A stretch of 64,000 nt of DNA from the NCBI RefSeq assembly GCF_051020975.1, contig NW_027478162.1:1176501-1240500 (forward strand), in the 5' to 3' direction. Source of the stretch: Osmia lignaria lignaria (taxonomy: Eukaryota > Arthropoda > Insecta > Hymenoptera > Megachilidae). Positions 1-9,592 of the stretch are shown in pieces; within the stretch, counting starts at the first letter, position 1, and the number at the start of each line of letters is the position of its first letter. Both the position numbers and the translations under genes were made by a program. A model generated the notes under the pieces. That model was not told the DNA's origin, searched no databases, and saw only the letters and a program-made list of their open reading frames with translations.

Positions 1-257
1 TTCTTCTTCTGCACAGCTAAGTTGGAAGTGGCATTTGCGGCTCGCACTAGTGCAGAGTTATCTCAAAGAAAGGGGCCACGGTGTTTCTGTATCTCTATTA
101 TGTTGGTGCGGCTTCGGAACTTTTAAATATCTTGATATATCTCGAGAACTACGCATCTGATCAAAAAATATCATAGAACATTATAAGTAGGAAACTTAAT
201 TCTCTACAAAAAAGGTCTCTTAACATTTTGCCATAGCTCGCGTCGTTTCCGAGATAT
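1..257. repeat. Left partial monomer
   Basis: The window opens inside a monomer, at the TTC-rich tract just before 'gcacagct'. The sequence then runs through the middle and 3' parts to the next 'gatatttg'. It carries the 'gcggctcgcactag' middle variant. It reads 'aacattataagtagg' near 178-190, where most units have 'aacataaaaagtagg'. The array therefore continues to the left of the window. Confidence 0.95.
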
Positions 258-309
258 TTGCAGATTTATCTCAAGGGAAGGGGCCTAACGGACATATTTC
301 GAGATATTT
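250..309 (+). repeat. Paired CGAGATATTT elements, forward orientation
   Basis: The decamer CGAGATATTT occurs at 250-259 and again at 300-309, exactly 50 bp apart, flanking direct-repeat arm 1. Both copies are kept in nearly every monomer. Together with the inverse copies at 447-469 they give each unit four related elements, two in each orientation. No known binding site is recognised. A role as a protein site or cruciform arm is only inference. Confidence 0.7.
260..285 (+). repeat. Internal direct repeat, arm 1 (reference monomer)
   Basis: This is a 26-bp stretch beginning 'gcagatttatctcaag' and ending 'ggggcc'. It matches arm 2 (374-399) at 23 of 26 positions, in the same orientation and 114 bp away. 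The three differences are T/G at position 6, G/A at 16 and G/A at 18. The pair recurs in every monomer, so it dates from before the amplification. Arm 1 is the more variable arm: 'attcagctcaaaggaactgg', 'attcatctc', 'atatatctc' and 'ctcaaggtaagg' are all common versions. Confidence 0.85.
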
Positions 310-332
310 CTTCTTCTTGTTGTTCTTCTTCT
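309..332 (+). repeat. 24-bp perfect mirror repeat in TTC-rich tract
   Basis: Bases 309-332 read the same forwards and backwards on one strand. TCT and TTC triplets on each side surround a central 'gttg'. The tract is pyrimidine-only except for those two G residues. It is repeated in most units. A change to 'cttcctctgc' breaks the mirror in the QIQ-type units (for example 3800 and 11847), and 'cttgatgttc' breaks it in the 14745-type units. Mirror-symmetric pyrimidine tracts can form intramolecular triplexes, but the two G interruptions would weaken this. Confidence 0.8.
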
Positions 333-373
333 GCACAGCTAAGCTGGAAGTGGCATTTGCGGCTCGCACTAGT

Positions 374-399
374 GCAGAGTTATCTCAAAGAAAGGGGCC
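374..399 (+). repeat. Internal direct repeat, arm 2 (reference monomer)
   Basis: This is the second copy of the 26-bp element, beginning 'gcagagttatctcaaag' and ending 'ggggcc', 114 bp downstream of arm 1. It is more uniform across the array than arm 1. Recurring changes are 'gcatagttatctgaaag' in the units related to 22794, 53377 and 57561, and 'gcagtgttatc' in the units related to 14423. Both arms are followed within a few bases by 'acgg', so the ancestral duplication may have been longer and has since decayed. Confidence 0.8.
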
Positions 400-446
400 A
401 CGGTGTTTCTGTATCTGTATTATGTTGGTGCGGCTTCGGCACTTTT

Positions 447-469
447 AAATATCTTGATATATCTCGAGA
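447..469 (-). repeat. Inverse CGAGATAT elements
   Basis: The stretch 'aaatatcttgatatatctcg' holds two back-to-back elements that read CAAGATATTT and CTCGAGATATAT on the minus strand. In the second monomer class (for example 3023-3045) the first copy is 'aaatatctcg', a perfect reverse complement of CGAGATATTT. The second is 'atatctcgaaa', an 11/11 reverse complement of 'tttcgagatat' at 2873-2883. The inverted arms are therefore about 150 bp apart within one unit. Confidence 0.7.
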
Positions 470-579
470 ACTACGCAGCTGATCAAAAAATATCATAGAA
501 GATAAAAAGTAGGAAACTTAATTCTCTACAAAAAAGGTCACTTAACATTTTGCCATAGCTCGCTTCGTTTCCGAGATAT

Positions 580-1223
580 TTGCAGATTTATCTCAAGGGA
601 AGGGGCCTAACGGACATATTTCGAGATATTTCTTCTTCTTGTTGTTCTTCTTCTGCACAGCTAAACTGGAAGTGGCATTTCCAGCTCGCAATAGTGCAGA
701 GTTATCTCAAAGAAAGGAGCCACGGTGTTTCTGTATCTCTATTATGTTGGTGCGGCTTCGGAACTTTTAAATATCTTGATATATCTCGGGAACTACGCAT
801 CTGATCAAAAAATATCATAGAACATAAAAAGTAGGAAACTTAATTCTCTACAAAAAAGGTCTCTCAAGATTTTGCCATAGCTCGCTTCGTTTCCGAGATA
901 TTTGCAGATTTATCTCAAGGGAAGGGGCCTAACGGACATATTTCGAGATATTTCTTCTTCTTGTTGTTCTTCTTCTGCACAGCTAAGCTGGAAGTGGCAT
1001 TTGCGGCTCGCACTGTTGCAGAGTTATCTCAAAGAAAGGGGCCACGGTGTTTCTGTATCTCTATTATGTTGGTGCGGCTTCGGAACTTTTAAATATCTTG
1101 ATATATCTCGAGAACTACGCGTCTGATCAAAAAATATCATAGAACATAAAAAGTAGGAACCTTAATTCTCTACAAAAAAGGTCTCTTAACATTTTGCCAT
1201 ACCTCGCTTCGTTTCCGAGATAT
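580..1223. repeat. Dimer re-used 5 monomers later, copy 1
   Basis: The end of unit 580 carries the uncommon 'ctcgggaactacgc' followed by 'ctctcaagattttgcc'. It leads into unit 902 with 'gcactgttgcag' in the middle. The same junction is found in units 2190 and 2512, 1610 bp (5 x 322) downstream. The 5' half of unit 580 ('aaactggaagtggcatttcc') does not match unit 2190, so the copied tract begins inside the monomer. Confidence 0.7.
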
Positions 1224-2189
1224 TTGCAGATTTATCTCAAGGGAAGGGGCCTGACGGACATATTTCGAGATATTTCTTCTTCTTGTTGTTCTTCTTCTGC
1301 ACAGCTAAGCTGGAAGTGGCATTTGCGGCTCGCACTAGTGCAGAGTTATCTCAAAGAAAGGGGCCACGGTGTTTCTGTATCTGTATTATGTTGGTGCGGC
1401 TTCGGAACTTTTAAATATCTTGATATATCTCGAGAACTACGCATCTGATCAAAAAATATCATAGAACATAAAAAGTACGAAACTTAATTCTCTACAAAAA
1501 AGGTCTCTTAACATTTTGCCATAGCTCGCTTCGTTTCCGAGATATTTGCAGATTTATCTCAAGGGAAGGGGCCTGACGGACATATTTCGAGATATTTCTT
1601 CTTCTTGTTGTTCTTCTTCTGCACAGCTAAGCTGGAAGTGGCATTTGTGGCTCGCACTAGTGCAGAGTTATCTCAAAGAAAGGGGCCACGGTGTTTCTGT
1701 ATCTGTATTATGTTGGTGCGGCTTCGGAACTTTTAAATATCTTGATATATCTCGAGAACTACGCATCTGATCAAAAAATATCATAGAACATAAAAAGTAG
1801 GAAACTTAATTCTCTACAAAAAAGGTCTCTTAACATTTTGCCATAGCTCGCTTCGTTTCCGAGATATTTGCAGATTTATCTCAAGGGAAGGGGCCTGACG
1901 GACATATTTCGAGATATTTCTTCTTCTTGTTGTTCTTCTTCTGCACAGCTAAGCTGGAAGTGGCATTTGCGGCTCGCACTAGTGCAGAGTTATCTCAAAG
2001 AAAGGGGCCACGGTGTTTCTGTATCTGTATTATGTTGGTGCGGCTTCGGCACTTTTAAATATCTTGATATATCTCGAGAACTACGCATCTGATCAAAAAA
2101 TATCATAGAAGATAAAAAGTAGGAAACTTAATTCTCTACAAAAAAGGTCTCTTAACATTTCGCCATAGCTCGCTTCGTTTCCGAGATAT

Positions 2190-2833
2190 TTGCAGATTTA
2201 TCTCAAGGGAAGGGGCCTGTCGGACATATTTCGAGATATTTCTTCTTCTTGTTGTTCTTCTTCTGCACAGCTAAGCTGGAAGTGGCATTTGCGGCTCGCC
2301 CTAGTGCAGAGTTATCTCAAAGAAAGGGGCCACGGTGTTTCTGTATCTCTATTATGTTGGTGCGGCTTCGGAACTTTTAAATATCTCGATATATCTCGGG
2401 AACTACGCATCTGATCTAAAAATATCATAGAACATAAAAAGTAGGAAACTTAATTCTCTACAAAAAAGGTCTCTCAAGATTTTGCCATAGCTCGCTTCGT
2501 TTCCGAGATATTTGCAGATTTATCTCAAGGGAAGGGGCCTAACGGACATATTTCGAGATATTTCTTCTTCTTGTTGTTCTTATTCTGCACAGCTAAGCTG
2601 GAAGTGGCATTTGCGGCTCGCACTGTTGCAGAGTTATCTCAAAGAAAGGGGCCACGGTGTTTCTGTATCTCTATTATGTTGGTGCGGCTTCGGAACTTTT
2701 AAATATCTTGATATATCTCGAGAACTACGCATCTGATCAAAAAATATCATAGAACCTAAAAAGTAGGAAACTTAATTCTCTACAAAAAAGGTCTCTTAAC
2801 ATTTTGCCATAGCTCGCTTCGTTTCCGAGATAT
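2190..2833. repeat. Dimer re-used 5 monomers later, copy 2
   Basis: This shares 'ctcgggaactacgc', 'ctctcaagattttgcc' and 'gcactgttgcag' with the pair at 580-1223. Unit 2190 also has 'ggcctgtcgg' and follows unit 1868, whose 3' end reads 'cggcacttttaaat' and 'gaagataaaaag'. That 1868/2190 pair recurs at 4444/4766, 2576 bp (8 x 322) away. Overlapping copy tracts of different length therefore cover this spot. Confidence 0.7.
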
Positions 2834-3477
2834 TTGCAGATTTATCTCAAGGGAAGGGGCCTGACGGACATATTTCGAGATATTTCTTCTTCTTGTTGTT
2901 CTTCTTCTGCACAGCTGAGCTGGAAGTGGCATTTGCAGGTCGCAATAGTGCAGAGTTATCTCAAAGAAAGGGGCCACGGTGTTTCTGTATCTCTATTATG
3001 TTGGTGCGGTTTCGGAACTTTTAAATATCTCGATATATCTCGAAAACTACGCTTCTGATCAAAAAATATCGTAGAACGTAAATTGTAGGAAACATTATTC
3101 TCTACAAAAAAGGTCTCTCAACATTTTGCCATAGCTCGCTTCGTTTCCGAGATATTTGCAGATTCATCTCAAGGGAAGGGGCCTGACGGACATATTTCGA
3201 GATATTTGTTCTTCTTGTTGTTCTTCTTCTGCACAGCTAAGCTGGAAGTGGCATTTGCGGCTCTCACTAGTGCAGAGTTATCTCAAAGTAAGGGGCCACG
3301 GTGTTTCTGTATCTCTATTATGTTGGTGCGGCTTCGGAACTTTTAAATATCTCGATATATCTCGAAAACTACGCTTCTGATCAAAAAATATCATAGAACA
3401 TAAATTGTAGGAAACATAATTCCCTACAAAAAAGGTCTCTTAACATTTTGCCATAGCTCGCTTCGTTTCCGAGATAT
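2834..3477. repeat. Recurring dimer, copy 1
   Basis: Unit 2834 is marked by 'cagctgagctggaag' and 'tttgcaggtcgcaatag'. Unit 3156 is marked by 'gatatttgttcttc', 'gcggctctcactag' and 'ctcaaagtaagg'. The same ordered pair recurs at 7342 and 8308, 14 and 17 monomers away, and its first half recurs at 10559. This copy carries 'aatatcgtagaacgtaaattg', where the others have 'aatatcatagaacg'. Confidence 0.8.
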
Positions 3478-6053
3478 TTGCAGATATATCTCAAGGGAAG
3501 GGGCCTGACGGACATATTTCGAGATATTTCTTCTTCTTGTTGTTCTTCTTCTGCACAGCTAAGCTGGAAGTGGCATTTGCGGCTCGCACTAGTGCAGAGT
3601 TATCTCAAAGAAAGGGGCCACGGTGTTTCTGTATCCCTATTATGTTGGTGCGGCTTCGGAACTTTTAAATATCTCGATATATCTCGAAAACTACGCTTCT
3701 GATCAAAAAATATCATAGAACATAAATTGTAGGAAACATAATTCTCTACAAAAAACGTCTCTTAACATTTTGCCATAGATCGCTTCGTTTCCGAGATATT
3801 TGCAGATTCAGCTCAAAGGAACTGGCCTGACGGACATATTTCGAGATATTTCTTCTTCTTGTTGTTCTTCCTCTGCACAGCTAAGCTGGAAGTGGCATTT
3901 GCAGCTCGCAATAGTGCAGAGTTATCTCAAAGAAAGGGGCCACGGTGTTTCTGTATCTCTATTATGTTGGTGCGGCTTCGGAACTTTTAAATATCTTGAT
4001 ATATCTCGAGAACTACGCATCTGATCAAAAAATATCGTAGAACGTAAAAAGTAGGAACCTTAATTCTCTACAAAAAAGGTCTCTTAACATTTTGCCATAG
4101 CTCGCTTCGTTTCCGAGATATTTGCAGATTTATCTCAAGGGAAGGGGCCTGACGGACATATTTCGAGATATTTCTTCTTCTTGTTGTTCTTCTTCTGCAC
4201 AGCTAGGCTGGAAGTGGCATTTGCGGCTCGCACTAGTGCACAGTTATCTCAAAGAAAGGGGCCACGGTGTTTCTGTATCTCTATTATGTAGGTGCGGCTT
4301 CGGAACGTTTAAATATCTTGATATATCTCGATAACTGCGCATCTGATCAAAAAATATCATAGAACATAAAAAGTAGGAAACTTAATTCTCTACAAAAAAG
4401 GTCTCTTAACATTTTGCCATAGCTCGCTTCGTTTCCGAGATATTTGCAGATTTATCTCAAGGGAAGGGGCCTGACGGACATATTTCGAGATATTTCTTCT
4501 TCTTGTTGTTCTTCTTCTGCACAGCTAAGCTGGAAGTGGCATTTGCGGCTCGCACTAGTGCAGAGTTATCTCAAAGAAAGGGGCCACGGTGTTTCTGTAT
4601 CTGTATTATGTTGGTGCGGCTTCGGCACTTTTAAATACCTTGATATATCTCGAGAACTACGCATCTGATCAAAAAATATCATACAAGATAAAAAGTAGGA
4701 AACTTAATTCTCTACAAAAAAGGTCTCTTAACATTTCACCATAGCTCGCTTCGTTTCCGAGATATTTGCAGATTTATCTCAAGGGAAGGGGCCTGTCGGA
4801 CATATTTCGAGATATTTCTTCTTCTTGTTGTTCTTCTTCTGCACAGCTAAGCTGGGAGTGGCATTTGCGGCTCGCACTAGTGCAGAGTTATCTCAAAGAA
4901 AGGGGCCACGGTGTTTCTGTATCTCTATTATGTTGGTGCGGCTTCGGAACTTTTAAATATCTCGATATATCTCGAAAACTACGCTTCTGATCGAAAAATA
5001 TCATAGAACATAAATTGTAGGACACATAATTCTCTACAAAAAACGTCTCTTAACATTTTGCCATAGCTCGCTTCGTTTCCGAGATATTTGCAGATTCAGC
5101 TCAAAGGAACGGGCCTGACGGACATATTTCGAGATACTTCTTTTTCTTGTTGTTCTTCCTCTGCACAGCTAAGCTGGAAGTGGCATTTGCAGCTCGCAAT
5201 AGAGCAGAGTTATCTCAAAGAAAGGGGCCACGGTGTTTCTGTATCTCTATTATGTTGGTGCGGCTTCGGAACTTTTAAATATCTTGATATATCTCGAGAA
5301 CTACGCATCTGATCAAAAGATATCATAGAACATGAAACGTAGGAAACTTAATTCTCTACAAAAAAGGTCTCTTAACATTTTGCCATAGCTCTCTTCGTTT
5401 CCGAGATATTTGCAGATTTATCTCAAGGGAAGGGGCCTGACGGACATATTTCGAGATATTTCTTCTTCTTGTTGTTCTTCTTCTGCACAGCTAAGCTCGA
5501 AGTGGCATTTGCAGCTCGCAATAGTGCAGAGTTATCTCAAAGAAAGAGGCCACGGTGTTTCTGTACCTCTATTATGTTGGTGCAGCTTCGGAACTTTTAA
5601 ATATCTTGATATATCTCGAGAACTACGCATCTGATCAAAAAATATCATCGAACATAAAAAGTAGGAAACCTAATTCTCTACAAAAAAGGTCTCTTAACAT
5701 TTTTCCATAGCTCTCTCCGTTTCCGAGATATTTGCAGATTCAGCTCAAAGGAACTGGCCTGACGGACATATTTCGAGATATTTCTTCTTCTTGTTGTTCT
5801 TCCTCTGCACAGCTAAGCTGGAAGAGGCATTTGCAGCTCGCAATAGTGCAGAGTTATCTTAAAGAAAGGGGCCACGGTGTTTCTGTATCTCTATTATGTA
5901 GGTGCGGCTTCGGAACTTTTAAATATCTTGATATATCTCGAGAACTACGCATCTGATCAAAAAATGTCATAGAACATAAAAAGTAGGAAACTTAATTCTC
6001 TACAAAAAAGGTCTCTTAACATTTTGCCATAGCTCGCTTCGTTTCCGAGATAT

Positions 6054-6697
6054 TTGCAGATTCATCTCAAGGGAAGGGGTCTGACGGACATATTTCGAGA
6101 TATTTCTTCTTCTTGTTGTTCTTCTTCTGCACAGCTAAGCTCGAAGCGGCATTTCCAGCTCGCAATAGTGCAGAGTTATCTCAAAGAAAGGGGCCACGGT
6201 GTTTCTGTATCTCTATTATGTTGGTGCGGCTTCGGAACTTTTAAATATCTCGATATATCTCGAAAACTACGCTTCTGATCAAAAAATATCATAGAGCGTA
6301 AATTGTAGGAAACATTATTCTCTACAAAAAAGGTCTCTTAACATTTTGCCATAGCTCGCTTCGTTTCCGAGATATTTGCAGATTCATCTCAAGGGAAGGG
6401 GTCTGACGGACATATTTCGAGATATTTCTTCTTCTTGTTGTTCTTCTTCTGCACAGCTAAGCTCGAAGCGGCATTTCCAGCTCGCAATAGTGCAGAGTTA
6501 TCTCAAAGAAAGGGGCCACGGTGTTTCTGTATCTCTATTATGTTGGTGCGGTTTCGGAACTTTTAGATATCTTGATATATCTCGAGAACTACGCATCTGA
6601 TCAAAAAATATCATAGAACATAAAAAGTAGGAAACTTAATTCTCTACAAAAAAGGTCTCTTAACATTTTGCCATAGCTCGCTTCGTTTCCGAGATAT
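6054..6697. repeat. Adjacent near-identical monomer pair
   Basis: Units 6054 and 6376 share the rare set 'attcatctc', 'ggggtctgacgg', 'gctcgaagcggcatttcc'. They are near-identical up to the 3' end. There the first is class K ('ctcgaaaactacgcttc') and the second is class E ('cttgatatatctcgagaactacgcatc'). This looks like a single-monomer duplication followed by exchange of the 3' end. Confidence 0.7.
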
Positions 6698-7341
6698 TTG
6701 CAGATTTATCTCAAGGGAAGTGGCCTGACGGACATATTTCGGGATATTTCTTCTTCTTGTTGTTCTTCTTCTGCACAGCTAAACTGGAAGTAGCATTTCC
6801 AGCTCGCAATAGTGCAGAGTTATCTCAAAGAAAGGGGCCACGGTGTTTCTGTATCTCTATTATGTTGGTGCGGCTTCGGAACTTTTAAATATCTTGATAT
6901 ATCTCGAGAACTACGCATCTGATCAAAAAATATCATAGAACATAAAAAGTAGGAAACTTAATTCTCTACAAAAAAGGTCTCTTAACATTTTGCCATAGCT
7001 CGCTTCGTTTCCGAGACATTTGCAGATTTATCTCAAGGGAAGGGGCCTGACGGACATATTTCGAGATATTTCTTCTTCTTGTTGTTCTTCTTCTGCACAG
7101 CTAAGCTGGAAGTTGCATTTGCGGCTCGCACTAGTGCACAGTTATCTCAAAGAAAGGGGCCACGGTGTTTCTGTATCTCTATTATGTTGGTGCGTCTTCG
7201 GAACTTTTAAATATCTCGATATATCTCGAAAACTACGCTTCTGATCAAAAAATATCATCGAACATAAAAAGTAGGAAACTTAATTCTCTACAAAAAAGGT
7301 CTCTTAACATTTTGCCATAGCTCGCTTCGTTTCCGAGATAT

Positions 7342-7985
7342 TTGCAGATTTATCTCAAGGGAAGGGGCCTGACGGACATATTTCGAGATATTTCTTCTTC
7401 TTGTTGTTCTTCTTCTGCACAGCTGAGCTGGAAGTGGCATTTGCAGGTCGCAATAGTGCAGAGTTATCTCAAAGAAAGGGGCCACGGTGTTTCTGTATCT
7501 CTATTATGTTGGTGCGGCTTCGGAACTTTTAAATATCTCGATATATCTCGAAAACTACGCTTCTGATCAAAAAATATCATAGAACGTAAATTGTAGGAAA
7601 CATTATTCTCTACAAAAAAGGTCTCTTAACATTTTGCCATAGCTCGCTTCGTTTCCGAGATATTTGCAGATTCATCTCAAGGGAAGGGGCCTGACGGACA
7701 TATTTCGAGATATTTGTTCTTCTTGTTGTTCTTCTTCAGCACAGCTAAGCTGGAAGTGGCATTTGCGGCTCTCACTAGTGCAGAGTTATCTCAAAGTAAG
7801 GGGCCACGGTGTTTCTGTATCTCTATTATGTTGGTGCGGCTTCGGAACTTTTAAATATCTTGATATATCTCGAGAACTACGCATCTGATCAAAAAATATC
7901 ATAGAAGATAAAAAGTAGGAAACTTAATTCTCTACAAAAAAGGTCTCTTAACATTTTGCCATAGCTCGCTTCGTTTCCGAGATAT
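7342..7985. repeat. Recurring dimer, copy 2
   Basis: This is the same pair as 2834-3477, with the markers 'cagctgagctgg', 'caggtcgcaatag', 'tttgttcttc' and 'ctcaaagtaagg'. The second unit ends in class E sequence ('gagaactacgcatc' and 'gaagataaaaag') instead of class K, and reads 'cttcagcacag' in its TTC tract. It is therefore a recombinant version of the pair. Confidence 0.8.
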
Positions 7986-8307
7986 TTGCATATTCATCTC
8001 AAGGGAAGGGGCCTGACGGACATATTTCGAGATATTTCTTCTTCTTGTTGTTCTTCTTCTGCACAGCTAAGCTGGAAGTGGCATTTGCGGCTCGCACTAG
8101 TGCAGAGTTATCTCAAAGAAAGGGGCCACGGTGTTTCTGTATCTCTATTATGTTGGTGCGGCTTCGGAACTTTTAAATATCTCGATATATCTCGAAAACT
8201 ACGCTTCTGATCAAAAAATATCATAGAACATAAAAAGTAGGAAACTTAATTCTCTACAAAAAAGGTCTCTTAACATTTTGCCATAGCTCGCTTCGTTTCC
8301 GAGATAT

Positions 8308-8951
8308 TTGCAGATTTATCTCAAGGGAAGGGGCCTGACGGACATATTTCGAGATATTTCTTCTTCTTGTTGTTCTTCTTCTGCACAGCTGAGCTGGAAG
8401 TGGCATTTGCAGGTCGCAATAGTGCAGAGTTATCTCAAAGAAAGGGGCCACGGTGTTTCTGTATCTCTATTATGTTGGTGCGGCTTCGGAACTTTTAAAT
8501 ATCTCGATATATCTCGAAAACTACGCTTCTGATCAAAAAATATCATAGAACGTAAATTGTAGGAAACATTATTCTCTACAAAAAAGGTCTCTTAACATTT
8601 TGCCATAGCTCGCTTCGTTTCCGAGATATTTGCAGATTCATCTCAAGGGAAGGGGCCTGACGGACATATTTCGAGATATTTGTTCTTCTTGTTGTTCTTC
8701 TTCTGCACAGCTAAGCTGGAAGTGGCATTTGCGGCTCTCACTAGTGCAGAGTTATCTCAAAGTAAGGGGCCACGGTGTTTCTGTATCTCTATTATGTTGG
8801 TGCGGCTTCGGAACTTTTAAATATCTCGATATATCTCGAAAACTACGCTTCTGATCAAAAAATATCATAGAACATAAATTGTAGGAAACATAATTCTCTA
8901 CAAAAAAGGTCTCTTAACATTTCGCCATAGCTCGCTTCGTTTCCGAGATAT
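8308..8951. repeat. Recurring dimer, copy 3
   Basis: This is the third copy of the 2834 pair, exactly 966 bp (3 x 322) after copy 2, so units 7342-8307 and 8308-9273 form two trimer-spaced blocks. The third unit of each block differs: 7986 has 'gcatattcatc', while 8952 has 'gcacagttatc' and 'gtgcgtcttcgg', the latter two shared with unit 7020. Confidence 0.8.
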
Positions 8952-9273
8952 TTGCAGATATATCTCAAGGGAAGGGGCCTGACGGACATATTTCGAGATA
9001 TTTCTTCTTCTTGTTGTTCTTCTTCTGCACAGCTAAGCTGGAAGTGGCATTTGCGGCTCGCACTAGTGCACAGTTATCTCAAAGAAAGGGGCCACGGTGT
9101 TTCTGTATCTCTATTATGTTGGTGCGTCTTCGGAACTTTTAAGTATCTCGATATATCTCGAAAACTACGCTTCTGATCAAAAAATATCATAGAACATAAA
9201 TTGTAGGAAACATAATTCTCTACAAAAAACGTCTCTTAACATTTTGCCATAGCTCGCTTCGTTTCCGAGATAT

Positions 9274-9592
9274 TTGCAGATTTATCTCAAGGGAAGGGGC
9301 CTGACGGACATATTTCGAGGTATTTCTTCTTGTTGTTCTTCTTCTGCACAGCTAAGCTGGAAGTGGCATTTACAGCTCGCAATAGTGCAGAGTTATCACA
9401 AAGAAAGGGGCCACGGTGTTTCTGTATCTCTATTATGTTGGTGCGGTTTCGGAACTTTTAAATATCTTGATATATCTCGAGAACTACCCATCTGATCAAA
9501 AAATATCATAGAACATAAAAAGTAGGAAACTTAATTCTCTACAAAAAAGGTCTCTTAACATTTTGCCATAGCTCGCTTCGTTTCCGAGATAT
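9274..9592. repeat. 319-bp monomer with 3-bp deletion
   Basis: One TTC triplet is missing from the pyrimidine tract ('gaggtatttcttcttgttg'), which shortens the unit to 319 bp. This is a slippage-type loss within a triplet run and the only 3-bp change in the window. The unit also carries 'ttatcacaaag' in direct-repeat arm 2 and 'gagaactacccatc' at the 3' end. 'ttatcacaaag' recurs at 11525 and 30197, which have the normal length. Confidence 0.9.

Larger units (their letters stand above)
258..579. repeat. Reference satellite monomer (322 bp)
   Basis: This unit is used here to describe the internal map. In order it holds a 26-bp direct-repeat arm (260-285), a CGAGATATTT element (300-309), a TTC-rich mirror repeat (309-332), the second direct-repeat arm (374-399), the inverted element 'aaatatcttg' with 'atatctcgag' (447-467), A-runs (485-490, 504-508, 530-535), and the end motif 'gccatagctcgcttcgtttccgagat'. 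Hand count: 61 C, 68 G, 40% GC and 11 CpG. A frame of 75 codons opens with TTG at 258 and stops at TGA around 480. No ATG begins it, so it is treated as a by-product of the repeat. Confidence 0.95.

Noticed and set aside
425..445. Possible RNA polymerase III B-box in 'gtgcggcttcggaac'
   Set aside because: The resemblance to the GGTTCGANNCC consensus is partial and there is no A-box at a suitable distance. No tRNA- or 5S-like fold was seen.
500..520. Telomere-like repeats near 'gtaggaaac'
   Set aside because: No tandem run of TTAGG, TTAGGG or another short telomeric unit exists in either orientation.
485..535. Phased A-tracts causing DNA curvature
   Set aside because: Runs at 485-490, 504-508 and 530-535 have centres about 18.5 and 26.5 bp apart, which is not close to multiples of the 10.5-bp helical repeat.
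560..580. CENP-B box-like stretch 'cttcgtttccgagat'
   Set aside because: Only the TTCG core agrees. The required A and CGGG positions of the known 17-bp box do not match, on this strand or with nearby shifts.
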